From positions 1-64,000 of the forward strand of contig NZ_JAMXMY010000016.1 in NCBI RefSeq assembly GCF_024055795.1: a DNA stretch of 64,000 bases, written 5' to 3'. Positions 24,928-33,002 of the stretch are shown piece by piece. The notes beneath the pieces are model-generated. The model was not told the DNA's origin and did no database searches. It saw only the letters and a program-made list of their open reading frames with translations. The translations under genes were made by a program, and so were the position numbers. The DNA is from Actinoallomurus purpureus. Its GTDB lineage: Bacteria; Actinomycetota; Actinomycetes; Streptosporangiales; Streptosporangiaceae. Numbering within the stretch: the stretch's first letter is position 1; each line of letters begins with the position of its first letter.

Positions 24928-26016
24928 GTGACCGTGAGCACACCGGCGCCCGCGCGGGCACGCCGCGGGTTCCACCGCCTGAAGGTCGCCTCGGTGGAAC
25001 GGCTGTGCGCCGACGCGGTGGCGGTGACGTTCGACGTCCCCCCGGAGCTCGCCGACGTCTACGCCTTCCGCGCGGGCCAGTCGCTGACGCTGCGCCGTAC
25101 GGTCGGCGGCCGGGAGGAGCGGCGGTCGTACTCCGTCTGCGTGCCGGAGGGCGCCGCCCCGCGCATCGGCGTCCGGGAGGTGCCCGACGGCCTGTTCTCC
25201 TCCTGGCTGGTGCGGCACGTGCGTGCCGGTGACGAGATCGAGGTCGGCCCGCCCACCGGCGGGTTCACCCCCGGCGACGAGACGGCGGGCCACCACGTGT
25301 TCGTCGCGGCCGGGTCCGGGATCACGCCGGTCCTCTCGATCGCAGCCACGGTCCTGCGCGACCCGGCGGCCACCGCCACGCTGCTGTACGCGAACCGCCG
25401 GACCGACACCGTGATGTTCGCCGACGACGTGGCGGACCTGAAGGACCGCCACCTCGACCGGCTCGAACTGGTCCACGTCCTGTCCCGCGAACCCCTCGAA
25501 GCCGAGCTGTTCACCGGGCGGCTGGACGCGGCGAAGCTCACCGCGCTGTTCGCGTTGCTCCCGTCTCTCGATGACGTGGTGCACTGGTGGCTGTGCGGGC
25601 CGTACGCCATGGTCGAGGACCTGCGGGCCGTGCTCGACCGGGCGGGCGTCCCGATGGATCGGGTGCACCGGGAGCTGTTCTTCGTCGAGGACGTCCCGCC
25701 CGCCCCGGTCCGCCACGAGGAGGCCCCGCCCGACGGCGCGACCAGCGAGGTGACGCTGCTCCTCGACGGGCGTTCCACCACGGCCGCCGTGCCACGCGAT
25801 ACGCCGCTGCTGGACGCGATGCAGCGGGTCCGGCCCGACCTGCCGTTCGCCTGCAAGGGCGGTGTCTGCGGCACCTGCCGGGCCAAGGTGACCGACGGCA
25901 AGGTCCACATGCGGCGCAACTTCGCCCTGGAGGAGTCCGAGGTCGACGCCGGATTCGTGCTCACCTGCCAGTCCACGCCGCTGTCGGAGCGGGTCGGCCT
26001 CGACTACGACGCCTAG
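24928..26016 (+). CDS. paaE: PaaE: phenylacetyl-CoA epoxidase reductase
   Basis: A 362-residue NAD(P)H-dependent reductase that feeds electrons to PaaA. In order: FAD-binding domain (RRSYSVCVPEG), NAD domain (HHVFVAAGSGITPVLSIAAT and HWWLCGPYAMVEDLR), and a plant-type [2Fe-2S] ferredoxin domain with Cys309, Cys314, Cys317 and Cys347. GTG at 24928 comes right after the paaD stop with AAGGAGATCTGAGG upstream. Last gene of the operon here; paaK, paaG, paaH and paaJ are not in the window. Confidence 0.96.
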   Translation: MTVSTPAPARARRGFHRLKVASVERLCADAVAVTFDVPPELADVYAFRAGQSLTLRRTVGGREERRSYSVCVPEGAAPRIGVREVPDGLFSSWLVRHVRAGDEIEVGPPTGGFTPGDETAGHHVFVAAGSGITPVLSIAATVLRDPAATATLLYANRRTDTVMFADDVADLKDRHLDRLELVHVLSREPLEAELFTGRLDAAKLTALFALLPSLDDVVHWWLCGPYAMVEDLRAVLDRAGVPMDRVHRELFFVEDVPPAPVRHEEAPPDGATSEVTLLLDGRSTTAAVPRDTPLLDAMQRVRPDLPFACKGGVCGTCRAKVTDGKVHMRRNFALEESEVDAGFVLTCQSTPLSERVGLDYDA

Positions 26017-26023
26017 ATGCGCT

Positions 26024-26040
26024 CGCCCTGCTTCAGGGCG
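26024..26040. terminator. Hairpin between convergent paaE and CDF gene
   Basis: CGCCCTG (26024-26030) and CAGGGCG (26034-26040) form a 7-bp stem with a 3-base loop, 8 bases after the paaE stop and 17 before the end of the CDF gene. It has no U-tract; it could terminate transcription from both sides. Confidence 0.5.
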
Positions 26041-26056
26041 TACGGCGGTGGACGGC

Positions 26057-27088
26057 CTATGGTCCCTCGGCCGGGGAGTCGGGGGCGGGGCCCGGCCGGT
26101 GAACGGGGCCGTGGGAGTCGTCGCAGTGCTCGTCCGGCCGCAAGCCGATCGACAACAGCGGGTCGGGGTTGTGGTCGACCTGAAGCGTCGTGTGGGTGAT
26201 CTGGTACGACTCCGCCAGGACCGCCTCCAGGTCGGCGCGTACGGCGTGGCAGTCCTTCCCCGGCGCGACCAGGATGTGCGCGGACGCCGCGGGCATGCCG
26301 GACGTGATCTGCCAGACGTGCAGGTCGTGCACCTCCGTGACGTACGGGCGGGCGGCCAGGGCCTGGCCGACCTCTTCCGGTGACAGGCCGGCGGGGGCCG
26401 CCTCGAGGAAGATCCGCCCGGACTCGCGGACCAGCCCGACCCCTGCCTTGACCATCAGGACGACCACGACCAGGGAGGCGATGGCGTCCGCGCGGGCGAA
26501 CCCGGTGAGCACCATGATCAGACCGGCCACCGCCGTGGCGATGAAGGCGTACAGGTCGGTGAGGATGTGCTGGAAGGCACCTTCGATGTTGAGGCTGGTG
26601 CGGTTGGCCTTGGAGATCATCCAGGCGGCCGCGACGTTGACGACGATGCCGACGAGCGCGGTGGCCAGCACCAGTCCGCCTGTCACCTGCGGCGGGCTGA
26701 CCAGCCGGCGGATCGCCTCGTAGGCGAGCCACGCCGACAGCAGGAGGAGCGAGAGCCCGTTGGCCTGGGCGGACAGGATCTCGGCGCGCTTGAGACCGTA
26801 GGTGAAGCCGCCCGTGGGGGGCTTGGCGGCCAGCCGCATGGCCACGAGCGCCAGCACGATGGAGGCGGCGTCGGTGAGCATGTGCGCCGCGTCGGAGATC
26901 AGCGCCAGGGAGTGCGCCAGCACGCCGACGACGACCTCGCCCGCCATGTACGCGACGATCAGGCCGAGCGCCCCGCTCAGCCAGCGCGAGTCGGCGTCCT
27001 CACTGACACCGTGGGCGTGCCCCTCGTGACCGTGAGCGGCCTGCCCGGAGCCGTCGGGACCGCCGGCGTGCGCGTCATGGGCCCTCAT
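26057..27088 (-). CDS. Cation diffusion facilitator (CDF) metal exporter, ZitB/CzcD-like
   Basis: A 343-residue metal/proton antiporter. The His-rich N-terminus (GHEGHAHG) is followed by six TM segments with the two metal-site H-x-x-x-D pairs, SDAAHMLTDAASI and FQHILTDLYAF, and the TYGLKRAEILSAQANG loop. The C-terminal cytosolic dimer domain has VHDLHVWQITSGMPAASAHI and ends His-rich. It probably exports Zn2+ (or Co2+/Cd2+). ATG at 27088 overlaps the stop of the upstream ArsR gene by 4 bases (ATGA). Confidence 0.95.
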   Translation of the reverse strand: MRAHDAHAGGPDGSGQAAHGHEGHAHGVSEDADSRWLSGALGLIVAYMAGEVVVGVLAHSLALISDAAHMLTDAASIVLALVAMRLAAKPPTGGFTYGLKRAEILSAQANGLSLLLLSAWLAYEAIRRLVSPPQVTGGLVLATALVGIVVNVAAAWMISKANRTSLNIEGAFQHILTDLYAFIATAVAGLIMVLTGFARADAIASLVVVVLMVKAGVGLVRESGRIFLEAAPAGLSPEEVGQALAARPYVTEVHDLHVWQITSGMPAASAHILVAPGKDCHAVRADLEAVLAESYQITHTTLQVDHNPDPLLSIGLRPDEHCDDSHGPVHRPGPAPDSPAEGP

Positions 27089-27516
27089 GTCACGTCTTCC
27101 TCGGTCAGGTGGCGTTCGGGATGGGCGGCGGCCGGGGCGTGGCCGATGTGGGTGAGCGCGATGTCCAGCAGCAGACGCACGTGCGCGTCCGCGAGCCGGT
27201 AGTACGCCATCCGCCCGGCCCGGCGCACCTGGACGACCCGGTGGGCGCGCAGCAACCGCAGGTGGTGGGAGACGGCCGACTCGCTGGCCCCGGCGACGGC
27301 GGCCAGGTCGCACACGCACATCTCGCCTTCGAGCAGCGCGACGAGCACCTTCAGGCGGCCCGGATCGGCGAGCAGCCCGAACACGTCGGCGGCCTCGGCG
27401 ACATCGCCCTCCGGGGGCATGGACGCTCTGACGGTGGCGACCCGGTCCGCGTCGACCACTCGCAGCGCGCACGCCTCGATGCCGACGACCACCCGATCGT
27501 CTGAACGATTGCTCAT
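27085..27516 (-). CDS. ArsR/SmtB-family metal sensor repressor
   Basis: A 143-residue winged-helix repressor controlling the CDF gene, with which it overlaps by 4 bases. The winged HTH core reads LLADPGRLKVLVALLEGEMC, then DLAAVAGASESAVSHHLRLL. The last helix carries the alpha-5 metal site pattern D-x-H-x(10)-H-x2-H (DAHVRLLLDIALTHIGH) typical of zinc/nickel/cobalt sensors. The CVC motif in helix alpha-3 could form a second site. The operator should lie in 27517-27573. Confidence 0.92.
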   Translation of the reverse strand: MSNRSDDRVVVGIEACALRVVDADRVATVRASMPPEGDVAEAADVFGLLADPGRLKVLVALLEGEMCVCDLAAVAGASESAVSHHLRLLRAHRVVQVRRAGRMAYYRLADAHVRLLLDIALTHIGHAPAAAHPERHLTEEDVT

Positions 27517-27573
27517 ACGTCGCTACTTTACGTTCCACGTCCTGCGACGCCAAGCCACCCCCCTCGCGTAGCA

Positions 27574-28698
27574 CTACCGGGCGGGCATCCGTTTGATGGC
27601 GATCACCGCGACGTCGTCGTCCAGACTTCCGTCGACGTACGCGCGGAGGTCCTCGTGGAGGCGCTCGACGAGAGGCGCCGGGTCGTCCTCCCGCCAGGAG
27701 GCGAGGCGTTCGGCGAGGGGGTAGAAGGTGCCGGTGGCGTCGCGGGCCTCGATCACGCCGTCGGTGTACAGGAGCAGGAGATCACCGGGATGGAAGGGGA
27801 ACGCGTCGACGTCATTCTCGTCCGGGGACAGTTCCCCCAGGCCGAGCGGCGGCGCGGGCGTGCCGGCCCGCAGTTCCGTGACGCCGCCACCGGGCGTCAG
27901 CAGCAGAGGCGGCGGGTGCCCGCGGTTCGCGACGCGCACCCGCGGCTCTTCGTCGGGGATGTCGAGCACGGCGGCGGTGACGAACCCCTCCCCCTCCCCC
28001 GGCCCCGGGTCACCGTCGCCGGTCCGGGCGGGTTCGGCCTCCGCGGCGCCGTCGAGGAAGGACAGCAGATCGGGGAGCGCGGACCGCAGGTGCGCGGCCG
28101 CCCGGAACGCCCCGACCACCAGGGCGGACGTGTCGACGGCGGCCAGGCCCTTCCCCCGGACGTCACCGATGATCAGCCGGGTGCCGCCGGCGATGCGCGC
28201 CGCGCCGAACAGGTCGCCGCCGACCTTCGCCTCCTGCTCGGCGGTCAGGTACAGCGACGCGATGCACAGCGGCCCGATCCGCTCGGGGAGGGGACGCATC
28301 AGCGCGCGCTGCGCCGTCTCGGCGACCGACCGGGCCGCCTTCAGCTCCCGCCGGTGCCGCTGCCGTACGGCGGTGAAGAACACGATCAGGCCCGAGATCA
28401 GCACCAGCGAGGAGAGCTGCGTCTCGAACTCCGCCACCCCGCTCCACCGGTCGAACGCGCCGGTGAGCACCTCGGCGGCGACGGCCACCAGGCCGATCAG
28501 CGCGACCGACCCGGGGCCGGCGAAGGACGCCGTGATCGCCGGTGCCACGATCAGCAACGGCCCCAGGTGGATCCGGGGCCCGTTGAGGACGTCGGCCGCC
28601 ACGATCACCGCGATCAGCGCCAGCGGGAGCACCACCAGCGCGCGCCCCTGCCGCCATGACCGTGACCGGACCGATCGGTGCTTTCCGAACCGCCGCAC
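27574..28698 (-). CDS. Membrane-anchored PP2C-type (SpoIIE) serine phosphatase
   Basis: A 374-residue protein. The N-terminal membrane domain has about four hydrophobic segments (LVVLPLALIAVIVAADVL, LLIVAPAITASFAGPG, VALIGLVAVAAEVLTG, SSLVLISGLIVFFTAV). A helical linker and a PPM/SpoIIE catalytic domain (about 150-374) follow, with the metal-binding Asp in EAKVGGDLFGA, LIIGDVRGKGL, ANRGHPPPLLL and the late LLLLYTDGVIEARD and DDDVAVIAIKR. Such phosphatases act on anti-sigma-factor antagonists. No partner kinase or anti-sigma gene is adjacent. Confidence 0.9.
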   Translation of the reverse strand: MRRFGKHRSVRSRSWRQGRALVVLPLALIAVIVAADVLNGPRIHLGPLLIVAPAITASFAGPGSVALIGLVAVAAEVLTGAFDRWSGVAEFETQLSSLVLISGLIVFFTAVRQRHRRELKAARSVAETAQRALMRPLPERIGPLCIASLYLTAEQEAKVGGDLFGAARIAGGTRLIIGDVRGKGLAAVDTSALVVGAFRAAAHLRSALPDLLSFLDGAAEAEPARTGDGDPGPGEGEGFVTAAVLDIPDEEPRVRVANRGHPPPLLLTPGGGVTELRAGTPAPPLGLGELSPDENDVDAFPFHPGDLLLLYTDGVIEARDATGTFYPLAERLASWREDDPAPLVERLHEDLRAYVDGSLDDDVAVIAIKRMPAR

Positions 28699-28744
28699 GA
28701 TCCCTGCGTACCCGCTGGTCAGCGGCAGTCACCCGGCGGCGGCG

Positions 28745-30019
28745 CTACGTTCGGGCGACGGCGTGGGCCTCGGCCCGCCGCTCCGGGGTGCGGACGTGCT
28801 CCGGCAGCAGGCCGAACACCATGACCCGGGCCACGACCTGGGACAGCAGCCGCCTGCCGCGCGGGCCGTCGGCGATCCGGGGCAGGCGTGGCTCGGCGTT
28901 CGCCAGCGCCCGGTCGATGACGTGACGCTGGATGATCTGCTGCACCGCCTGCGTGCCGATCGTCGGGACGGCCCGGCGTCGCTGGACGCGGCGCACCAGG
29001 TCCGGGTTGAACGTCCGGTCGAACCTCGCGGGGTCTGCCTGCGCGCGGTACAGCGGCTCGGCCAGCAGGTTGGCCGTTGCCACGGCGTCCTGGACGGCGA
29101 GGTTGATGCCGACCCCGCCGATCGGCGACATCGTGTGGGCGGCGTCCCCGATGGCGAGCAGGCCCGGCCGGTCCCAGCGGTGGAGCCGGTTCATGCCGAC
29201 TTCGAGGAAGGCGGCCTTGTCCCAGTCGTCGATCTCGCCGACCCGGTCGGCCAGGGACGGCATCAGCCGCGCGAGCCGGTCCCGCAGGTCCTCCAGGCCC
29301 CGGGCGCGGACCTGCTCGTACGATCCTTTGGGGATGAGGAAGGCGATCTGCCAGTAGTCACCCCGGTCGATCATCGCCGCCATCTCCCCCTGGCCGATGA
29401 CGCCGCCGAGACCGCTCGGGTCGCCGGGCCGACGGGAGATCCGCAGCCACAGGACGTCCATCGGCGCGCCGAGTTCGGTGGGGACCATGCCGGCGGCACG
29501 GCGCAGATCGGACCGGCGGCCGTCCGCGGCGACCGTGAGCACCGCGCGCAGGTCGTGCTCGCCCGTGGCGTCCCGGTAGCGCAGTCCTCGCACCGCGCCG
29601 TCCTCCTCGATCGGCCCGAGGACCTCGGACTCCATCAGCAGCTGGAACGTCGGATAGCGCTGCGCGTGGCCGACCAGCAGGGTCAGGAAGTCCCACTGCG
29701 GGATCATCGCGATGTGGCGGTACTCCCACCGGGTGAACCGGTCGAGGTCCACGTCGATCACCGGCCGGGTCCGCGTCGCCATCCGCACACGGGTCAGGTT
29801 CTGGTGCGGGATGGCCTCCAGCCTCTCGACCAGCCCCAGCTCGTCCATCAGCCGCAGTGTGGACGGGTGCACCGTGTCACCGCGGAAGTCGCGCAGGAAG
29901 TCGCCGTGCTTCTCCAGCACCGTCGTGTGCACCCCGGCGCGGGCCAGGAGAAGGCCGAGCATGATCCCGGCGGGACCGCCGCCCGAGATGGCGCAGGTCG
30001 TGGTCTGGGCTTCCGGCAT
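28745..30019 (-). CDS. FAD-dependent monooxygenase (PHBH-like)
   Basis: A 424-residue flavoprotein of the aromatic hydroxylase/GR2 fold. ATG at 30019 is chosen since the dinucleotide motif follows at once (CAISGGGPAGIMLGLLLARA). Other features: TVLEKHGDFLRDFRGDTVHP, the DG motif in TVAADGRRSDLRRAAG, and the FAD-ribityl motif AIGDAAHTMSPIGGVGINLA. These enzymes hydroxylate aromatic or polyketide-like substrates; the substrate is unknown. The gene is divergent from the first LAL regulator. Confidence 0.9.
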   Translation of the reverse strand: MPEAQTTTCAISGGGPAGIMLGLLLARAGVHTTVLEKHGDFLRDFRGDTVHPSTLRLMDELGLVERLEAIPHQNLTRVRMATRTRPVIDVDLDRFTRWEYRHIAMIPQWDFLTLLVGHAQRYPTFQLLMESEVLGPIEEDGAVRGLRYRDATGEHDLRAVLTVAADGRRSDLRRAAGMVPTELGAPMDVLWLRISRRPGDPSGLGGVIGQGEMAAMIDRGDYWQIAFLIPKGSYEQVRARGLEDLRDRLARLMPSLADRVGEIDDWDKAAFLEVGMNRLHRWDRPGLLAIGDAAHTMSPIGGVGINLAVQDAVATANLLAEPLYRAQADPARFDRTFNPDLVRRVQRRRAVPTIGTQAVQQIIQRHVIDRALANAEPRLPRIADGPRGRRLLSQVVARVMVFGLLPEHVRTPERRAEAHAVART

Positions 30020-30368
30020 CGCAGGACCCCTGTCCTCGATCGGCAACGGTGGCGCACGAACAACGACGCCCTGCCCATACCCGGGGGGCCGCCGGCGAAT
30101 CCACCCGCTCACCGCCCAGACCCACTGCCCGCAGCCGGGGCAGAGATCGGATGCCCAGGGACGGCAGTGATCGCGGGTTGTCGAAAAATGGCTGCTCAGC
30201 AGCGATGCCCCGGCGTGGTGGAAACGCGGCCGCCGACCGTCCCGGCCGGTCGGCGCGCCACCGGGACGACCGCGACGACGGTCGCCCTGTCCTGGACCGC
30301 TCCCCGCTCCGTGGCCGGATACGGACACGTGCTGTCACGCAGCGAGATGACCTCCGTACGATGCGTTC
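30020..30368. promoter_or_regulatory. Divergent intergenic region, no gene seen
   Basis: This 349-bp region between the FAD monooxygenase gene (minus) and the first LuxR gene (plus) shows no convincing coding frame with a ribosome-binding site. It should contain both promoters. GTTGTCGAAAAATGG at 30178-30192 is the most AT-rich spot. Confidence 0.4.
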
Positions 30369-32999
30369 ATGTGGTCCCCTTCGCCGTTGGTCGGTCGTGG
30401 GGAACATCTCGACAGGGTGCGATCACTACTGACGGGCCAGGCCGCCCGTGGAGTGGTCATCGCGGGTGCGCCCGGAGTGGGAAAGACGCGCCTGGCCGCC
30501 GAGGCGATCGCCGAGCTCGATCCGGCGCGGTTCACGGTGGCGCGGGTGCAGGCGACCCTCGCCGCCGCCACCCTCCCCTACGGCTCGTTCGCGCACCTGC
30601 TGCCCGCCGGGTCCGTCTCCGGGGGCCGCGCCGACGGTGCGGGCTGGGCGGCCGACGCGCTGCTGGCCCGGCGCGGCCGGGGCACGCTGGTCGTGGCCAT
30701 CGACGACGCGCACTGGCTCGACCGCGCGTCCGCGGCGCTCGTACGCGACATCGTCGCCCGGGGTGACGCACGGCTCCTCGCCACCATCCGCGCCGGCCAG
30801 GACGTCCCCGCTCACGTCCGGCGGCTGTGGCGGGACGACCTCGTGCCGCGGCTGGAGCTCGGGCCGCTGTCGGAGCGGGAGACCGCGCGGATGCTGGCGG
30901 ACTCGGTCCGCGGCCAGGTCGAGGCGGCGACCGCGCGGCGCCTGTGGCGGATCACCGAGGGCAATCCCCTGTTCCTGCGCGAGCTGGTGCTCGCGGGCGC
31001 CCTGACCGAGAGCCGGGGGGTGTGGCGGCAGACCGGCGACCTGCCCGTCGTGCCGCGACTGTACGAACTGATCGACGGTCGGATCGGCGAGGTCGACGAG
31101 GACGAGCGGGAGGCCCTCGAGTTCGTGGCGTTCGGCGAGCCGGTCGGCGTCGACATCGTCACCGGCCTGACGTCACCGTCGGCGGTACGGCGCCTCGTCG
31201 AGCGGCAGCTCGTCACGGTGGTGGTCGACCGGCGCCGGCGGCTGGTGCGGCCGGCGCATCCGATGTACGGCGAGGTGATCCGTGGGCGGACCGGCGGCTT
31301 ACGCGCGCGCAGCCGGTTGCGGCGGCTCGCGGAGGCGACCGAGGCCGCGGGGCTGCGCCGGCGCGACGACATCCTGCGCGTCGCGGTCTGGCGGCTGCAC
31401 AGCGACAGCGTCGCCGACCCCGCCCCCATGATCGCGGCCTGCCGACTGGCCTGGGCCGCGCACGATGTGGACCTGGCCATCCGGTTGGGACGGGCGGCGC
31501 TGGAGGCCGGTGGTGGCCTGGAGGCGGCGGTCGCCCTGGGCGCCGTGCTGCACTTCGCCGACCGGCCCGCCGAGTCCGCAGCGGCGTTGCGCCGGGCCGC
31601 CGACCAGGCGGTCACCGACCGCGAGCGCGCGCTGGTCGCCGCGGCCCACGCCCGTGTCCTCCACGACGGCCTCCGGCAGACCACCGAGGCCTATCGCGTC
31701 CTCGACGTGGCGGTGGCCGCCGTCACCGCTCCGGAGTGGCGGCAGGAGCTTCTCGCGGCGAAGGCGACGTGCCAGGTCCTGGCCGCGCGGATCGAAGAGT
31801 CGCTGGCGCTGACGGCCCGGATACGCGCGATCGGCCCGCCGGCCCCGCGAGTGGCCGCCCAGCTCGCCGCCGTCGAGGGCCACGCGTTCGCGTGCACCGG
31901 CCGCACCGAGCGTGCGACGGCCACGGTCGACGCGGCGTTCACGGCGGCGCCGGGCTGGCGCGATGAGGTCCCGGAGATCGTCGCCGGGCTCGGTCTGGCG
32001 CGCCTGACGGCCCGCGTCTTCGCCGGCGATCTCGGCGGGGCGGAGGCGCTCGCCGACGCCGGGTACCACGCCCTCGGCGATTCCGGCGCGTGGAACATGG
32101 GCGTCGCCGTCCTCGCCGCCGTCCGCGGGCAGATCTGCCGGATGCGCGGCGAGGTGGGCGCGGCCATCCGCTGGTGCCGCGACGCCGCCGCCCGGTTCGG
32201 TGACAACCCGGCCGGGTTCCCCGGCCTGTGCTTCGGCGAGCTCGCCCACGCGCTGGCCCTCACGGGCGACGTTCCGGCCGCCGAGGAGGCCCTGGCGGAA
32301 GCGGAGCGGCGCGTGCTGGGCACCCATCTCGTCCCGGACTTCTCGGCGGTGCTGGCCCGTCCGTGGGTGACGGCCGCCCGGGGCGACGTCGGCCGGGCCG
32401 TCGAGGTGGCGCTGGAGGGCGCCGCCCAGGTGCGGGCGCTCGGCCTGACGGCGTTCGAGATGTTCGCCCTGCACGACGTCGTGCGCCTCGGCGCGGCCCA
32501 CCGCGCCGCCGCCCGGCTCGCGGTCCTGGCCCGCCAGGCGGACGGTGCCCTCGCACCGCTGTTCGCGCGGCATGCCGCCACGGCGGGCGACGGTAACGGA
32601 CTGGACGCCGTGTCGGAGGAGTACGAACGGCTGGGCCTCATCCTGTACGCCGCGGAGGCGGCGGCTCAGGCCGCGGCGGCGCATGAGTCCGCCGGCCGCC
32701 AGCGGGCCGCGCGGGCGGCGAGCGCCAGGGCGTGGCGCACCGCCCGCCGGTGCCAGGGCGCACGCACCCCGGCCCTGGCGGCGATGGCGACCCCGGAGGT
32801 CACCGCCCGGCAGCGCCAGATCATCCATCTCGTCGTCGCCGGATCGAGCAACCGCGACATCGCCGAGCAGCTCGGGCTCTCGGTGCGCACGGTCGAGAAC
32901 CATCTGCTCAGGGCCTACGAGCGCCTCGGCGTCGGCGGTCGTGCCGAGCTCGCCGACCTCTTCGGGGCGCCGGCGCGCCGGTCGCGTACGGAGGTGTGA
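30369..32999 (+). CDS. LAL-type LuxR transcriptional regulator (AAA-TPR-HTH), copy 1
   Basis: An 876-residue large ATP-binding LuxR regulator. N-terminal AAA ATPase with Walker A GAPGVGKT (33-40) and Walker B VVAIDDAHWLD (108-118), a long helical TPR-like middle region, and a C-terminal LuxR HTH (TARQRQIIHLVVAGSSNRDI, then GLSVRTVENHLLRAYERLGV). LALs respond to sugars or other signals and activate metabolic operons. The gene lies 3 bases before a paralogue, implying an operon and possible hetero-oligomers. Confidence 0.95.
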   Translation: MWSPSPLVGRGEHLDRVRSLLTGQAARGVVIAGAPGVGKTRLAAEAIAELDPARFTVARVQATLAAATLPYGSFAHLLPAGSVSGGRADGAGWAADALLARRGRGTLVVAIDDAHWLDRASAALVRDIVARGDARLLATIRAGQDVPAHVRRLWRDDLVPRLELGPLSERETARMLADSVRGQVEAATARRLWRITEGNPLFLRELVLAGALTESRGVWRQTGDLPVVPRLYELIDGRIGEVDEDEREALEFVAFGEPVGVDIVTGLTSPSAVRRLVERQLVTVVVDRRRRLVRPAHPMYGEVIRGRTGGLRARSRLRRLAEATEAAGLRRRDDILRVAVWRLHSDSVADPAPMIAACRLAWAAHDVDLAIRLGRAALEAGGGLEAAVALGAVLHFADRPAESAAALRRAADQAVTDRERALVAAAHARVLHDGLRQTTEAYRVLDVAVAAVTAPEWRQELLAAKATCQVLAARIEESLALTARIRAIGPPAPRVAAQLAAVEGHAFACTGRTERATATVDAAFTAAPGWRDEVPEIVAGLGLARLTARVFAGDLGGAEALADAGYHALGDSGAWNMGVAVLAAVRGQICRMRGEVGAAIRWCRDAAARFGDNPAGFPGLCFGELAHALALTGDVPAAEEALAEAERRVLGTHLVPDFSAVLARPWVTAARGDVGRAVEVALEGAAQVRALGLTAFEMFALHDVVRLGAAHRAAARLAVLARQADGALAPLFARHAATAGDGNGLDAVSEEYERLGLILYAAEAAAQAAAAHESAGRQRAARAASARAWRTARRCQGARTPALAAMATPEVTARQRQIIHLVVAGSSNRDIAEQLGLSVRTVENHLLRAYERLGVGGRAELADLFGAPARRSRTEV

Positions 33000-33002
33000 C
33001 GG

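Noticed and set aside
27728-30766. Long plus-strand frame of about 1000 codons
   Set aside because: Complementary shadow of the phosphatase and FAD monooxygenase genes, running into the LuxR gene in another frame; no domain seen.
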